Below are positions 25,800 to 32,199 of a stretch of 32,199 nt of DNA, piece by piece. Each line of letters starts with the position of its first letter. Position 1 is the stretch's first letter. The stretch covers positions 1-32,199 of the forward strand of contig JAAEQG010000348.1 of NCBI GenBank assembly GCA_024231775.1, in the 5' to 3' direction. Below the pieces are notes generated by a model. It was not told the origin of the DNA. It saw nothing but the letters and a program-made list of their open reading frames with translations, and searched no databases. The position numbers and the translations under genes are program-made. The DNA comes from a bacterium (lineage in GTDB: Bacteria; Planctomycetota; Phycisphaerae; UBA1845).

Positions 25800-28121
25800 C
25801 TACTCCAGCAACTCGACGAACTCGGCGAAGTCGCCCAAGTCCACGTCGGAGTCCGCGTTGAGGTCTGCGGCGTCAAACTCGGCGGCGGTGCAACCGGGCG
25901 GAGGAATAGAAACGCCCGGCCCGTTCAGGCAATCCACGAAAACCGTGTGGTCGCTGAGGTCAATGTCACCGTTCCCGTCCAGATCGCCGGGCAGAGCCGG
26001 CAGGTCTGCCCGCCAGGCACCGCGTCCGTAGGTCCCCGCGGTTATGGTCCGGTGGGCAACGTCGATCGCCAGGTCGCCGATGTTCACGTTCGGCAAGTCC
26101 AGACCGTCCTTGCCCCAGGTAACTCCGCCATCTTGCGAAGAGTAGACGCCGACTCCAGATCCGCTGTAGAGGTGAGGGGGGTCGAAACGCCAATCGACGG
26201 CCAACGCCCGGGCAGAGACTCCCGAGGGCATGTCCCCGGTGACATCGTCCCAGACCACGCCGTAGTTCTCCGTACGCAGGACCCGCGGACCGGAGGTGTT
26301 GTGCAATGCTACGTAGGCAACTGCGGAGTCCGCGGGATCGATCATCAGGTCGCTGATCTGTCCGCTGGGTACTCCGGTGGAGCGGTCGTTCCAGGTTGAG
26401 GCGTTGGTGGTGACGTATACTCTGCCGTTGTCACTGCCCGTGTAGATCGTGTTGGAGGCCCCCTCGGCCACTGCGATGGCGTTCAGCCTGCCACCACCGG
26501 ATACGGTGCTGGTGCTGATCGCGGTCCAGTCTGCCCCGGCGTGAGCATTGGTGGTGCGCCACACACGGTTGGTCCCCCCGAGCAGCGTGTGGGCGTCGTT
26601 CGGATCCATCAACAAGGGGGCGATGAAATTGACCGGGTCACTGTCCCACGGCCCGGTGATGTCGCTGAATCCCGGGGCAAGACGGAACACTGCCAGATAC
26701 ACGTAGGTGGTGTACTTCCGGGTAGGCCAGTCAAAATCGTACGCCAGGAAACCGCCGTCTCCGCTGACGACCTGAGGCCATTCCTCGACATCGGATTCGC
26801 GCCCCACGGTTCCGTTGTCCTGAGTACCACCCATTAGCTGGGCGGGGTCGGTGGGGTGCAGAGCGATGTTGTAGTTCTGGGTGACGGTGAGTGTGTCGTT
26901 GGTGTTGATCCACGATTGCCCACCGTTGTTGCTCTTCCAGACGCCCCCGTCGTTGCCTACCCAGACCGTCCCGCTGGGTCCGAAAGCGATTGCGTGCATG
27001 TCCGGGTGCAACTGACCTCCCAGTGCCCCCACGGTGATGTCGGTCCAATTGTCCCCGCCGTTGGTCGTCTTGATGACCCCCGCCACAGCGTAGCTGGGAA
27101 AAACGCCGCCGGCGTAGACCGTATCCGGGTCCGCAGGATCGACCGCGAGACAGGCATCATACGATCCCTGCGGGCTGGGGAAGTCCGGGGTGTTGGGTTT
27201 TTCGATCCAGGTGTCGCCGCCGTCACTGGTCCTGTACAGCCCCATCAGGCCATTACTGGAATTGATGTAGGCGGTGTACAACGTGTCCGGATCGGAGGCT
27301 GCGATGGCCAGGATGATGCGGCGGCCCCCAAAGGCGGGCAGACCGCCGGCCAGTCTGGTCCAGGTGTCGCCGCCGTCGATCGAGCGGTAGACCCCGCTGT
27401 TGTGCCGCCCCAGGAAGAGGGTTTGTGGATCGACCGGGTCGAGGGCCAAGTCTGACGCTCGGTGCGCCTCGTAGTTGGTCCACGTGGCACCGCCGTCGTC
27501 GGAGCGCACGTATCCTGCCTGACCGGTGACGTGGATGCGCAGCGGATTGGACGGATCAACGATTATGCGGCTGCAGGTAGTTCCGACCTGTGTGGTCGTG
27601 GCGATGCGCGTCCAGGAAACCCCAGCGTCGGTGGAGCGAAACAGTCCGTCGCCGCTGCTCTGGGTGGTGTACTCCCCGGTTCCGGCGTACACCGTGTCCG
27701 GGTTGGAAGGATCGATGGTCACGCACCCATGATTGAGATTAGAAAGCTCGTCGGTGAGCGGGGTCCACAATCCGCCGCCGTTGGTCGTCTTCCACACTCC
27801 ACCGGATGCGGAACCAATGTACACCGTGTCCGCATCAGTGGGGTGCGGCGCCACCGACACCACCCGACCGCTGGCATCGTCATAACCACTCCAACCTTCC
27901 CACAGAATCGGGCGCGGTCCCAGCGGCGCCCAGGTCAGCGCGCTGCGCGCCCCGCGTGGCCCGGCGAGCATGTCCGCCGGTCGCCAGCCCGGGACCGCCT
28001 CACCCAGAATCTTGATGTAACCCGGTGGCGGAGGGCCGTACTTCATCTGGTGCTGCGGTCGCGCAGCACAACCGCCGAATACCGCCAGGAGCGCAGCCAG
28101 TTTCACTGTATTGCTAAACAT
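25800..28121 (-). CDS. Asp-box beta-propeller lipoprotein (sortilin/GH74-like) with C-terminal EF-hand/dockerin-like module
   Basis: The 773-residue protein starts at ATG 28121 (GGGGA eight bases upstream; a GTG at 28127 is too close to it). The lipobox 'VFGGC' makes it a likely lipoprotein. It contains at least seven Asp-box (BNR) units of the S/TxDxGxxW type, such as 'STDAGVSWTR', 'SDDGGATWTN', 'SIDGGDTWTR', 'TSDGGDTWIE' and 'TTNGGDNWTD', each next to a 'DPxxPDTVYAG'-like strand. This is the two-propeller arrangement of sortilin/GH74-type proteins. It ends with 'GDLDGNGDIDLSDH' and 'DLNADSDVDLGDF', paired calcium-binding loops. No GH74 catalytic Asp pair could be assigned, so enzymatic activity is unproven. 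Confidence 0.85.
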   Translation of the reverse strand: MFSNTVKLAALLAVFGGCAARPQHQMKYGPPPPGYIKILGEAVPGWRPADMLAGPRGARSALTWAPLGPRPILWEGWSGYDDASGRVVSVAPHPTDADTVYIGSASGGVWKTTNGGGLWTPLTDELSNLNHGCVTIDPSNPDTVYAGTGEYTTQSSGDGLFRSTDAGVSWTRIATTTQVGTTCSRIIVDPSNPLRIHVTGQAGYVRSDDGGATWTNYEAHRASDLALDPVDPQTLFLGRHNSGVYRSIDGGDTWTRLAGGLPAFGGRRIILAIAASDPDTLYTAYINSSNGLMGLYRTSDGGDTWIEKPNTPDFPSPQGSYDACLAVDPADPDTVYAGGVFPSYAVAGVIKTTNGGDNWTDITVGALGGQLHPDMHAIAFGPSGTVWVGNDGGVWKSNNGGQSWINTNDTLTVTQNYNIALHPTDPAQLMGGTQDNGTVGRESDVEEWPQVVSGDGGFLAYDFDWPTRKYTTYVYLAVFRLAPGFSDITGPWDSDPVNFIAPLLMDPNDAHTLLGGTNRVWRTTNAHAGADWTAISTSTVSGGGRLNAIAVAEGASNTIYTGSDNGRVYVTTNASTWNDRSTGVPSGQISDLMIDPADSAVAYVALHNTSGPRVLRTENYGVVWDDVTGDMPSGVSARALAVDWRFDPPHLYSGSGVGVYSSQDGGVTWGKDGLDLPNVNIGDLAIDVAHRTITAGTYGRGAWRADLPALPGDLDGNGDIDLSDHTVFVDCLNGPGVSIPPPGCTAAEFDAADLNADSDVDLGDFAEFVELLE

Positions 28122-28512
28122 GCTCACTATCCCCGGAAGGTTCGATCTGTCTGGTCACCGATCACTATGCCATGCATCGACCAGTATAGCAGGAACTGGT
28201 GGTCATCGGTTGCTCGAAAACGCGCCGAACCTGCCAGAGGAGCGGGTTCGGTGTCGCTGTCCGAGATCAGTTATGACTGAAGATTCGGCGGCACGTGCGT
28301 CGCGCCGTGCGTAGCCCCTCATGGTGTGCGGGTCCGCTCGCTGGCGCATGTGGAAGCGGTGACGCGGGGCAAAAGTCGTGGTTGACGCCGATAGCCTGCG
28401 GTGTTACTGATCCAGAGTGTGCAGCGTGTGGGACCACACAGACGGGCGGAGGGCCTACGGCGTGTAGGACCGCGAGAATCACGGGGGATGCGGGCCGGTT
28501 CGGCCCAGGAAG
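28122..28512. other. Divergent intergenic region
   Basis: These 391 bases separate the beta-propeller gene from the HD-like gene. A minus-strand TATACT (28183-28188) could be a -10 element, but no good -35 accompanies it. The same spot carries ACCAGT/ACTGGT arms (28180-28185 and 28195-28200). No gene or known RNA was recognised. Confidence 0.45.
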
Positions 28513-29076
28513 ATGAGACGGGTGATGAAAGAACAAGTGCTGGAACTGCTGCCGGAGATCAACGAGATCAGTGACCCAGTTTTGCGCGACAAGGTCGTCG
28601 CCGTGTGGTGCGAGTCCATCAGCAAAGGCGGATGGGAACCGCGCGAGCTAACCGAGATTCCCTTCACCCTGCTGGCCGGTGACATCGACATGCGCTTCAT
28701 CGAGCACGTCCGCTCGTGTGCCAAGATGTGCATCGCCCTGGAGCGCGTACTCGCGGAGGTCTGGGGGGACCGCGTGCCGATTCATCGCGATCATCTCATC
28801 GCCGGTTCACTGCTGGCTGACGTGGGCAAACCCCTCGAGTACGCCATGAAGGACGGCAAGCTGATCAAGGGTCGCGCGGGGGACATGCTCCGCCATCCCT
28901 TCAGCGGCGTCGGTCTGTGCTGGAAGCACGAACTCCCCGAGGAGGTGATGCATATCGTCGCTACCCACTCCAAGGAGGGCGACCACGTACAGCGCACCAT
29001 CGAGTCGATCATCTTCCACCACGCCGACTTCGTGGATTTCGACATCGCCAAGGCGGTGGGGAAGGCGAATGGCTAG
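28513..29076 (+). CDS. HD-domain-family protein with altered HD doublet
   Basis: The 187-residue cytoplasmic protein resembles small HD phosphohydrolase-fold proteins. First His in 'FIEHVRSC' (His65), then 'HLIAGSLLADVGKPLEY', 'MLRHPFSGVGL', 'VMHIVATHSKEGD' and 'IIFHHADFVDFD'. In most relatives I recall, the central motif reads 'LLHDVGK'; here it is 'LLADVGK', Ala102-Asp103, so one metal-binding His is gone while the other His/Asp positions remain. Such proteins hydrolyse phosphoesters of nucleotides or pterins, but the substrate is unknown. The start may be ATG 28513 or 28525; neither ribosome site is ideal. The next gene follows after a 174-base gap holding a dispersed repeat. Confidence 0.8.
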   Translation: MRRVMKEQVLELLPEINEISDPVLRDKVVAVWCESISKGGWEPRELTEIPFTLLAGDIDMRFIEHVRSCAKMCIALERVLAEVWGDRVPIHRDHLIAGSLLADVGKPLEYAMKDGKLIKGRAGDMLRHPFSGVGLCWKHELPEEVMHIVATHSKEGDHVQRTIESIIFHHADFVDFDIAKAVGKANG

Positions 29077-29132
29077 CATCGTTTCCAGAAAGGCGGAAGT
29101 ACTTCGCCAGCGCCGTTCAGAGCCCGCGGATC

Positions 29133-29179
29133 ACTGAACCGAGCCGCGACCGTAAGGGAGCGGTCCTGACGAGACCGCT
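29133..29179 (+). repeat. Dispersed GC-rich repeat, copy 1, with hairpin
   Basis: A 25-base core (29139-29163) starting CCGAGCCGCGACCGT recurs with one mismatch on the minus strand at 31658-31682 and with more changes at 31603-31627. Directly after it, AGCGGTC (29159-29165) and GACCGCT (29173-29179) form a hairpin. The reverse translation gives the 'LPYGRGSV' peptide, which I recall as a common spurious product in environmental genomes. It lies between the HD-like and HAD genes. Confidence 0.7.
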
Positions 29180-29250
29180 GCCACCATTCTGGAAGCCCAA
29201 GCTGATACGGTTGAGCAAACGAGCAACCCCGTAATCAGGGAGCATTCACC

Positions 29251-30054
29251 GTGCGGATCAAAGGACTCCTGCTGGACGTGGAAGGCGTATTGGTGGCGGA
29301 CAAACGCTACCAGGCTGTCCTGGGAGCGGTGGAGTTCATCGCCCGCTTGCGCGCCCAGCAGATCCCGTTTCGGCTGATCACCAACAACACAACGGACCCG
29401 CGCCCGGCGCTGGTCGAGAAGCTGAACCGTGCGGGTTACGACTTCACCGCGGCGGAGGTACACACCTGCACAGCCGCAGCGGTGACCCACCTTCAGACCC
29501 ACGGCGCCCGCAGTTGCCTGGTACTCGGCGGCGAGAGCTTGCGCGGCATCTTCGTCGAGGCGGGGTTCTCGGTGCTCGAGTCCTCGGAGGTGGACGCGGT
29601 GGTGGTCGGGCTGGATACCCAACTGACTTTTGATCGGCTGCGGATCGCCTGCGATGCGGTGTCACGCAGAGGAGCAGCCTTCCTCGCTCTCCATCGCAAC
29701 CGGGTCTACACCGATGCCGACGGCTGCAACGCTCCCAGCGTGGGCGCAATCGCCGAAGCAATCCGCTACGCCACGCAGACCGACCCGGTCGTCATCGGCA
29801 AACCAAGCCCCACCTACTTTCAGCAGGCCCTCGACGAGATCGACACCGCCCCCGAAGAGGTGATGGTCGTGTCCGACGACCCTTTCTCGGATCTGGCAGG
29901 AGCCAAGCGGATGGGGATGAAGGCCGCCTTTGTGCTTTCCGGAAAGTACCCGGACACCAACGGCCTGGAGGACATTCCTCCAGCGGAACGTCCTGATCTC
30001 GTCGCGCCGCGAATCGGAGACCTGCTCAGTTGCGGCAACATCACCCTCGGCTAG
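29251..30054 (+). CDS. HAD-superfamily phosphatase, NagD/LHPP-like
   Basis: The 267-residue cytoplasmic enzyme starts at GTG 29251, with AGGGAG eight bases upstream. The four HAD motifs are present. Motif I is 'LLDVEGVLV', with the nucleophile Asp9 but Glu in place of the usual second Asp. Motif II is 'LITNNT', the Lys region is 'VIGKPSPTYF' and motif IV is 'VSDDPFSDLAGAKRMGM'. The C2-type cap between motifs II and III fits the NagD/LHPP (class IIA) branch, which acts on small phosphate esters or phosphoramidates. DxE in motif I is unusual for a phosphatase. It converges on the glycosyltransferase gene with only 15 bases between. Confidence 0.85.
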   Translation: MRIKGLLLDVEGVLVADKRYQAVLGAVEFIARLRAQQIPFRLITNNTTDPRPALVEKLNRAGYDFTAAEVHTCTAAAVTHLQTHGARSCLVLGGESLRGIFVEAGFSVLESSEVDAVVVGLDTQLTFDRLRIACDAVSRRGAAFLALHRNRVYTDADGCNAPSVGAIAEAIRYATQTDPVVIGKPSPTYFQQALDEIDTAPEEVMVVSDDPFSDLAGAKRMGMKAAFVLSGKYPDTNGLEDIPPAERPDLVAPRIGDLLSCGNITLG

Positions 30055-30069
30055 TCCTGCGACACACTG

Positions 30070-31530
30070 CTAGGCACTCTGGCGTGGTCCATCCCGGCCT
30101 TCTCGAGGCGGTGGTGTGACCGATAGTGTCGCTCCGGCGGCCAGCGCCGCGCCCAGCAGCGCGATCAGGGTGACACCCCACTCGATCGGTTTGGTTCCGG
30201 CTCGACCTTCGAGGTACGCGGCCCGGCGCACAGCCAAACCCCGATCAAAACCATCGGCAGCCCCGCTGAGCGCCACTTCCCCGATCTCCTGCGCGGCGAT
30301 GTGCCGCTGGGTCTCGGCCTCAACGTGGTTCGGCCAAGTACCCGCCGGCGTACCGATCCACAGCGGCCAGGTCATCTGGCAGGTAGCCACCACCAGCAAT
30401 AGCACCAGCGACGGGAGAAACCGCCGCCACCACATCGTCAGCACCACCAGAAAGGGAACCACGAGCAACAGATAACGCTCGTGAACGCGAGGGGCCACCA
30501 TCACCGAGATCAATGGCACCCACAACGCCATCAGCACCAACCCGCGTGGGTCGCGCCGCCACCGGCGGAGAATCCACCCTGCTCCGCCGGCCAAACCTGC
30601 GAACGCCAACCCCCTACCCCAGGTCTCCTTGGCTACGCCGAACCACGTCGCCGAAACGTCCAGAGAATCGCAGCACAGTAGATCGGCGTACCACAGGTTG
30701 AATGCATTGAGGGTCGTTGCGGGAAACTCGGCGGACAGGGTTTGCGGATAGCTGATCCACCACCAGGTCCAGCCGCCGTGCAGCGTGTGCGGCAGCGCAC
30801 ACAGCAGGAGAACCAGGGCAGCCCACCCAATGGACAGCGCCGCCCGGAATCGCTGAGGTCCACCCACCACGGCGATCAGCCACACCGGCATGACCAGCAA
30901 CGCCTGAGGTTTGAGGGCGGCAGCCACCCCCAGCAGCACACCGGCCAGCATCCACCGCCGACGCAACAGGGCCCACACCGCCCCCACCGAGGCGGCGAGC
31001 AACGCAGCGTCAAACTGCCCCCAATAGCAGGTATCCAACCAGAACGGCGGAACGAGCAGCACCAGCCCATACGTCCAACGCGCACCGCGCGCCGATCCGT
31101 ACGCTCGGACCAGCGCCGCGCATCCCCAGGCCAGCAGAATCTCACCCGCCATTCCCCAGACCGAGAAGACCAGACGCGAAGTGATTGTGTTGACCGTACG
31201 GTCCGGGCTGAGCGCCAGGTGGGCCAGACCCGACGCGTGCAGCAGGTGCGCAGTCAGCGGGGGGTAGTGAAACCCACGCTGGTCAGGCCGCTGGGTAATC
31301 ACCCACTGGCCGGCGTGCCAGCAACGGATGTCCCAATGGGGTGGCGGCTCCTCGTAAAGCGATAGAGACCCGTGGTCGGCGGCCTGAATGCCCCACCGGA
31401 CTGCGTCATCATGGTCGAACAGGTAGCCCCAGCGTGGGCTCAGCAGGATGAGCAACAGGCGCAGAACCACGCCCAGGATGGTCATCACCACCCAGAACCG
31501 GAGGTTGCGGCGGTTGCTGGGGCTATTCAT
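30070..31530 (-). CDS. Polytopic GT-C-type glycosyltransferase
   Basis: The start ATG 31530 ('MNSPSNRRNLRFW') gives 486 residues; the frame extends upstream to 31647 only by translating the dispersed repeat ('FLTGAARIT'). About ten hydrophobic helices are visible. The first is followed by a loop with the Asp pair 'DHDDAVRWG', as in lipid-phosphate-sugar-dependent GT-C enzymes; others include 'GFHYPPLTAH', 'YWGQFDAALL' and 'AALKPQALLVMP', which resemble mannosyltransferase/GT87-like and ALG6/8-like families. It would transfer sugar from a polyprenyl-phosphate donor on the outer face of the cytoplasmic membrane. The acceptor is unknown. The C-terminus has a soluble loop and a last helix. Confidence 0.78.
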   Translation of the reverse strand: MNSPSNRRNLRFWVVMTILGVVLRLLLILLSPRWGYLFDHDDAVRWGIQAADHGSLSLYEEPPPHWDIRCWHAGQWVITQRPDQRGFHYPPLTAHLLHASGLAHLALSPDRTVNTITSRLVFSVWGMAGEILLAWGCAALVRAYGSARGARWTYGLVLLVPPFWLDTCYWGQFDAALLAASVGAVWALLRRRWMLAGVLLGVAAALKPQALLVMPVWLIAVVGGPQRFRAALSIGWAALVLLLCALPHTLHGGWTWWWISYPQTLSAEFPATTLNAFNLWYADLLCCDSLDVSATWFGVAKETWGRGLAFAGLAGGAGWILRRWRRDPRGLVLMALWVPLISVMVAPRVHERYLLLVVPFLVVLTMWWRRFLPSLVLLLVVATCQMTWPLWIGTPAGTWPNHVEAETQRHIAAQEIGEVALSGAADGFDRGLAVRRAAYLEGRAGTKPIEWGVTLIALLGAALAAGATLSVTPPPREGRDGPRQSA

Positions 31531-31602
31531 GCTGAGGCCTGGCTGCCGAGGCTGCCCCCAATGGCCGACCAGTGCTGCGTCATGCCTGGTTCGATGAGTA
31601 AT

Positions 31603-31682
31603 CCGAGCCGCGCCCGTGAGGAAGCGGTTGACTGAGGTATCCGCCACTCTGGGGAGTCCGCTCCCTGACGGTCGCGGCTCGG
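31603..31682. repeat. Inverted pair of the dispersed GC-rich repeat (copies 2 and 3)
   Basis: 31603-31627 (+) and 31658-31682 (-) are copies of the repeat seen at 29139-29163, facing each other with a 30-base spacer; 22 of 25 positions can pair. The minus copy differs from the first copy at one base. The pair lies between the DsrE-like gene and the glycosyltransferase, both minus-strand, so it would form a long hairpin in any joint transcript. Confidence 0.75.
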
Positions 31683-31718
31683 TTCAGGTAACGCCATCAA
31701 ACGATGCGTGACGGAGCA

Positions 31719-32051
31719 CTAGAGCGTGATCACCTTGTCGGCCGCCTGAAGCGTAGCGACGATCTCATCCATATTACTGACGCGGTCCAAGACCATCCGG
31801 TCCTTGATTCCGTAGTGGTCGACGCAAGTCCCACAGGGCAGCACGTCCACTCCACCCTCCTGGAGTTGGTGAAGACATGCCCCCAAGGGCGAGTCCGTGG
31901 TGGCCAACTTGACCCCGGCGTTGTAGAGCACGATGGACTCCAGGCCCGAATCTCGATTCATCCGCCCCAGGTAGGCGCTGAGCAGCTTACGGCCCAAGCT
32001 CGCGTCGCCATGTCCCATCTGGTCGTGGTTGACCACCAATACCGTTTTCAT
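31719..32051 (-). CDS. DsrE-like protein resembling the C-terminal domain of YedF (selenium metabolism)
   Basis: The 110-residue protein starts at ATG 32051 with AGGGAG five bases upstream. It has the DsrE/F fold motifs: 'VLVVNHDQMGHGDASLG', 'IVLYNAGVKLAT', 'SPLGACLHQLQEGGVDVLPCG', 'CGTCVDHYGIKD' with a Cys pair, and 'VSNMDEIVATLQAADKVITL'. The last two closely resemble the C-terminal half of YedF, a protein that tends to occur with selenium-utilisation genes. The usual N-terminal TusA-like half is absent; it may be a separate gene beyond the window. Likely role: handling of persulfide or selenium on Cys in the cytoplasm. This is inference from family resemblance. Confidence 0.78.
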   Translation of the reverse strand: MKTVLVVNHDQMGHGDASLGRKLLSAYLGRMNRDSGLESIVLYNAGVKLATTDSPLGACLHQLQEGGVDVLPCGTCVDHYGIKDRMVLDRVSNMDEIVATLQAADKVITL

Positions 32052-32199
32052 TCACGCTCCCTTCATCACTTTTGGGCTCGACGATTCTCCGGTGCATCCG
32101 GCGAAGTTGCCAAGGGAAGACCGCCCGTCATACTCCCCGAGCAGCTCGCACGAACGCTACCTGCCACAGACGCCCCCGACAAGCCCTGGCAGCATCCAA

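Noticed and set aside
31531-31647. N-terminal extension of the glycosyltransferase
   Set aside because: The sequence is a translation of the dispersed GC-rich repeat, so the ATG at 31530 is the better start.
32066-32197. Minus-strand open frame running off the right edge, ending 15 bases before the DsrE-like start
   Set aside because: Only 43 codons, no recognisable C-terminal motif of SelD, TusA or any other family; it may be a gene end but cannot be supported.

Overview
The window looks like a high-GC chromosomal segment from a planctomycete, probably of the Phycisphaerae type. The main clue is the C-terminal modules of two large exported proteins. They carry 'DCNxNxxxD' linkers and paired Asp-rich EF-hand/dockerin-like repeats ending in 'NCISGP' or 'DCLNGPG', a style common in that phylum. 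Dispersed short palindromic repeats fit the same source. This taxonomic call is inference from protein style, not a database result. No rRNA, tRNA, CRISPR array or phage module was seen.

Layout. (1) 1-3415: a strong terminator from an upstream gene. After it comes a repeat-rich segment in which two inverted copies of a ~210-265 bp repeat flank a truncated IS630-type transposase, a serine-hydrolase lipoprotein and yidD. (2) 3416-7274, minus strand: etfB-etfA-acyl-CoA dehydrogenase, a flavin electron-transfer operon. (3) 7275-8015: a long divergent intergenic region. (4) 8016-13337, plus strand: a four-gene formate dehydrogenase operon, fdhA-fdhB-fdhE-fdhC, closed by a perfect 14-bp hairpin. 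fdhA is read through an in-frame TGA as selenocysteine and has a convincing SECIS hairpin just downstream. (5) 13538-17786, plus strand: a PBP4-type D-Ala-D-Ala carboxypeptidase, a PilZ protein and mnmG. (6) 17852-22102, minus strand: a LysM membrane-anchored protein and a two-module M16 zinc protease with its own terminator. (7) 22597-28121: a convergent pair of large exported proteins, an M4 (thermolysin-like) protease and an Asp-box beta-propeller lipoprotein, both with EF-hand tails. (8) 28513-32051: an HD-domain-like protein, a HAD phosphatase, a GT-C membrane glycosyltransferase and a DsrE-like protein resembling the C-terminal half of the selenium-linked YedF, with three copies of another dispersed repeat.

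How the genes fit together. The Tat-exported Mo/W-selenocysteine subunit FdhA, a three-cluster soluble FdhB and a tetraheme class III cytochrome form a soluble periplasmic formate dehydrogenase laid out like the Desulfovibrio FdhABC3 locus, with fdhE between fdhB and the cytochrome. No membrane cytochrome b subunit is present, so electrons would leave through the periplasmic cytochrome. The selenium requirement makes the YedF-like gene at the right edge notable, although selA, selB, selC and selD are not in the window. EtfB has the sequence style of FAD-binding, possibly electron-bifurcating ETFs, so redox coupling of acyl-CoA oxidation beyond simple beta-oxidation is possible.

The most interesting points are the Sec/SECIS pair, the unusual cytochrome with an N-terminal Cys-rich repeat domain, the six-copy motif and inverted repeats around the IS fragment, and an HD-family protein whose HD doublet is Ala-Asp.
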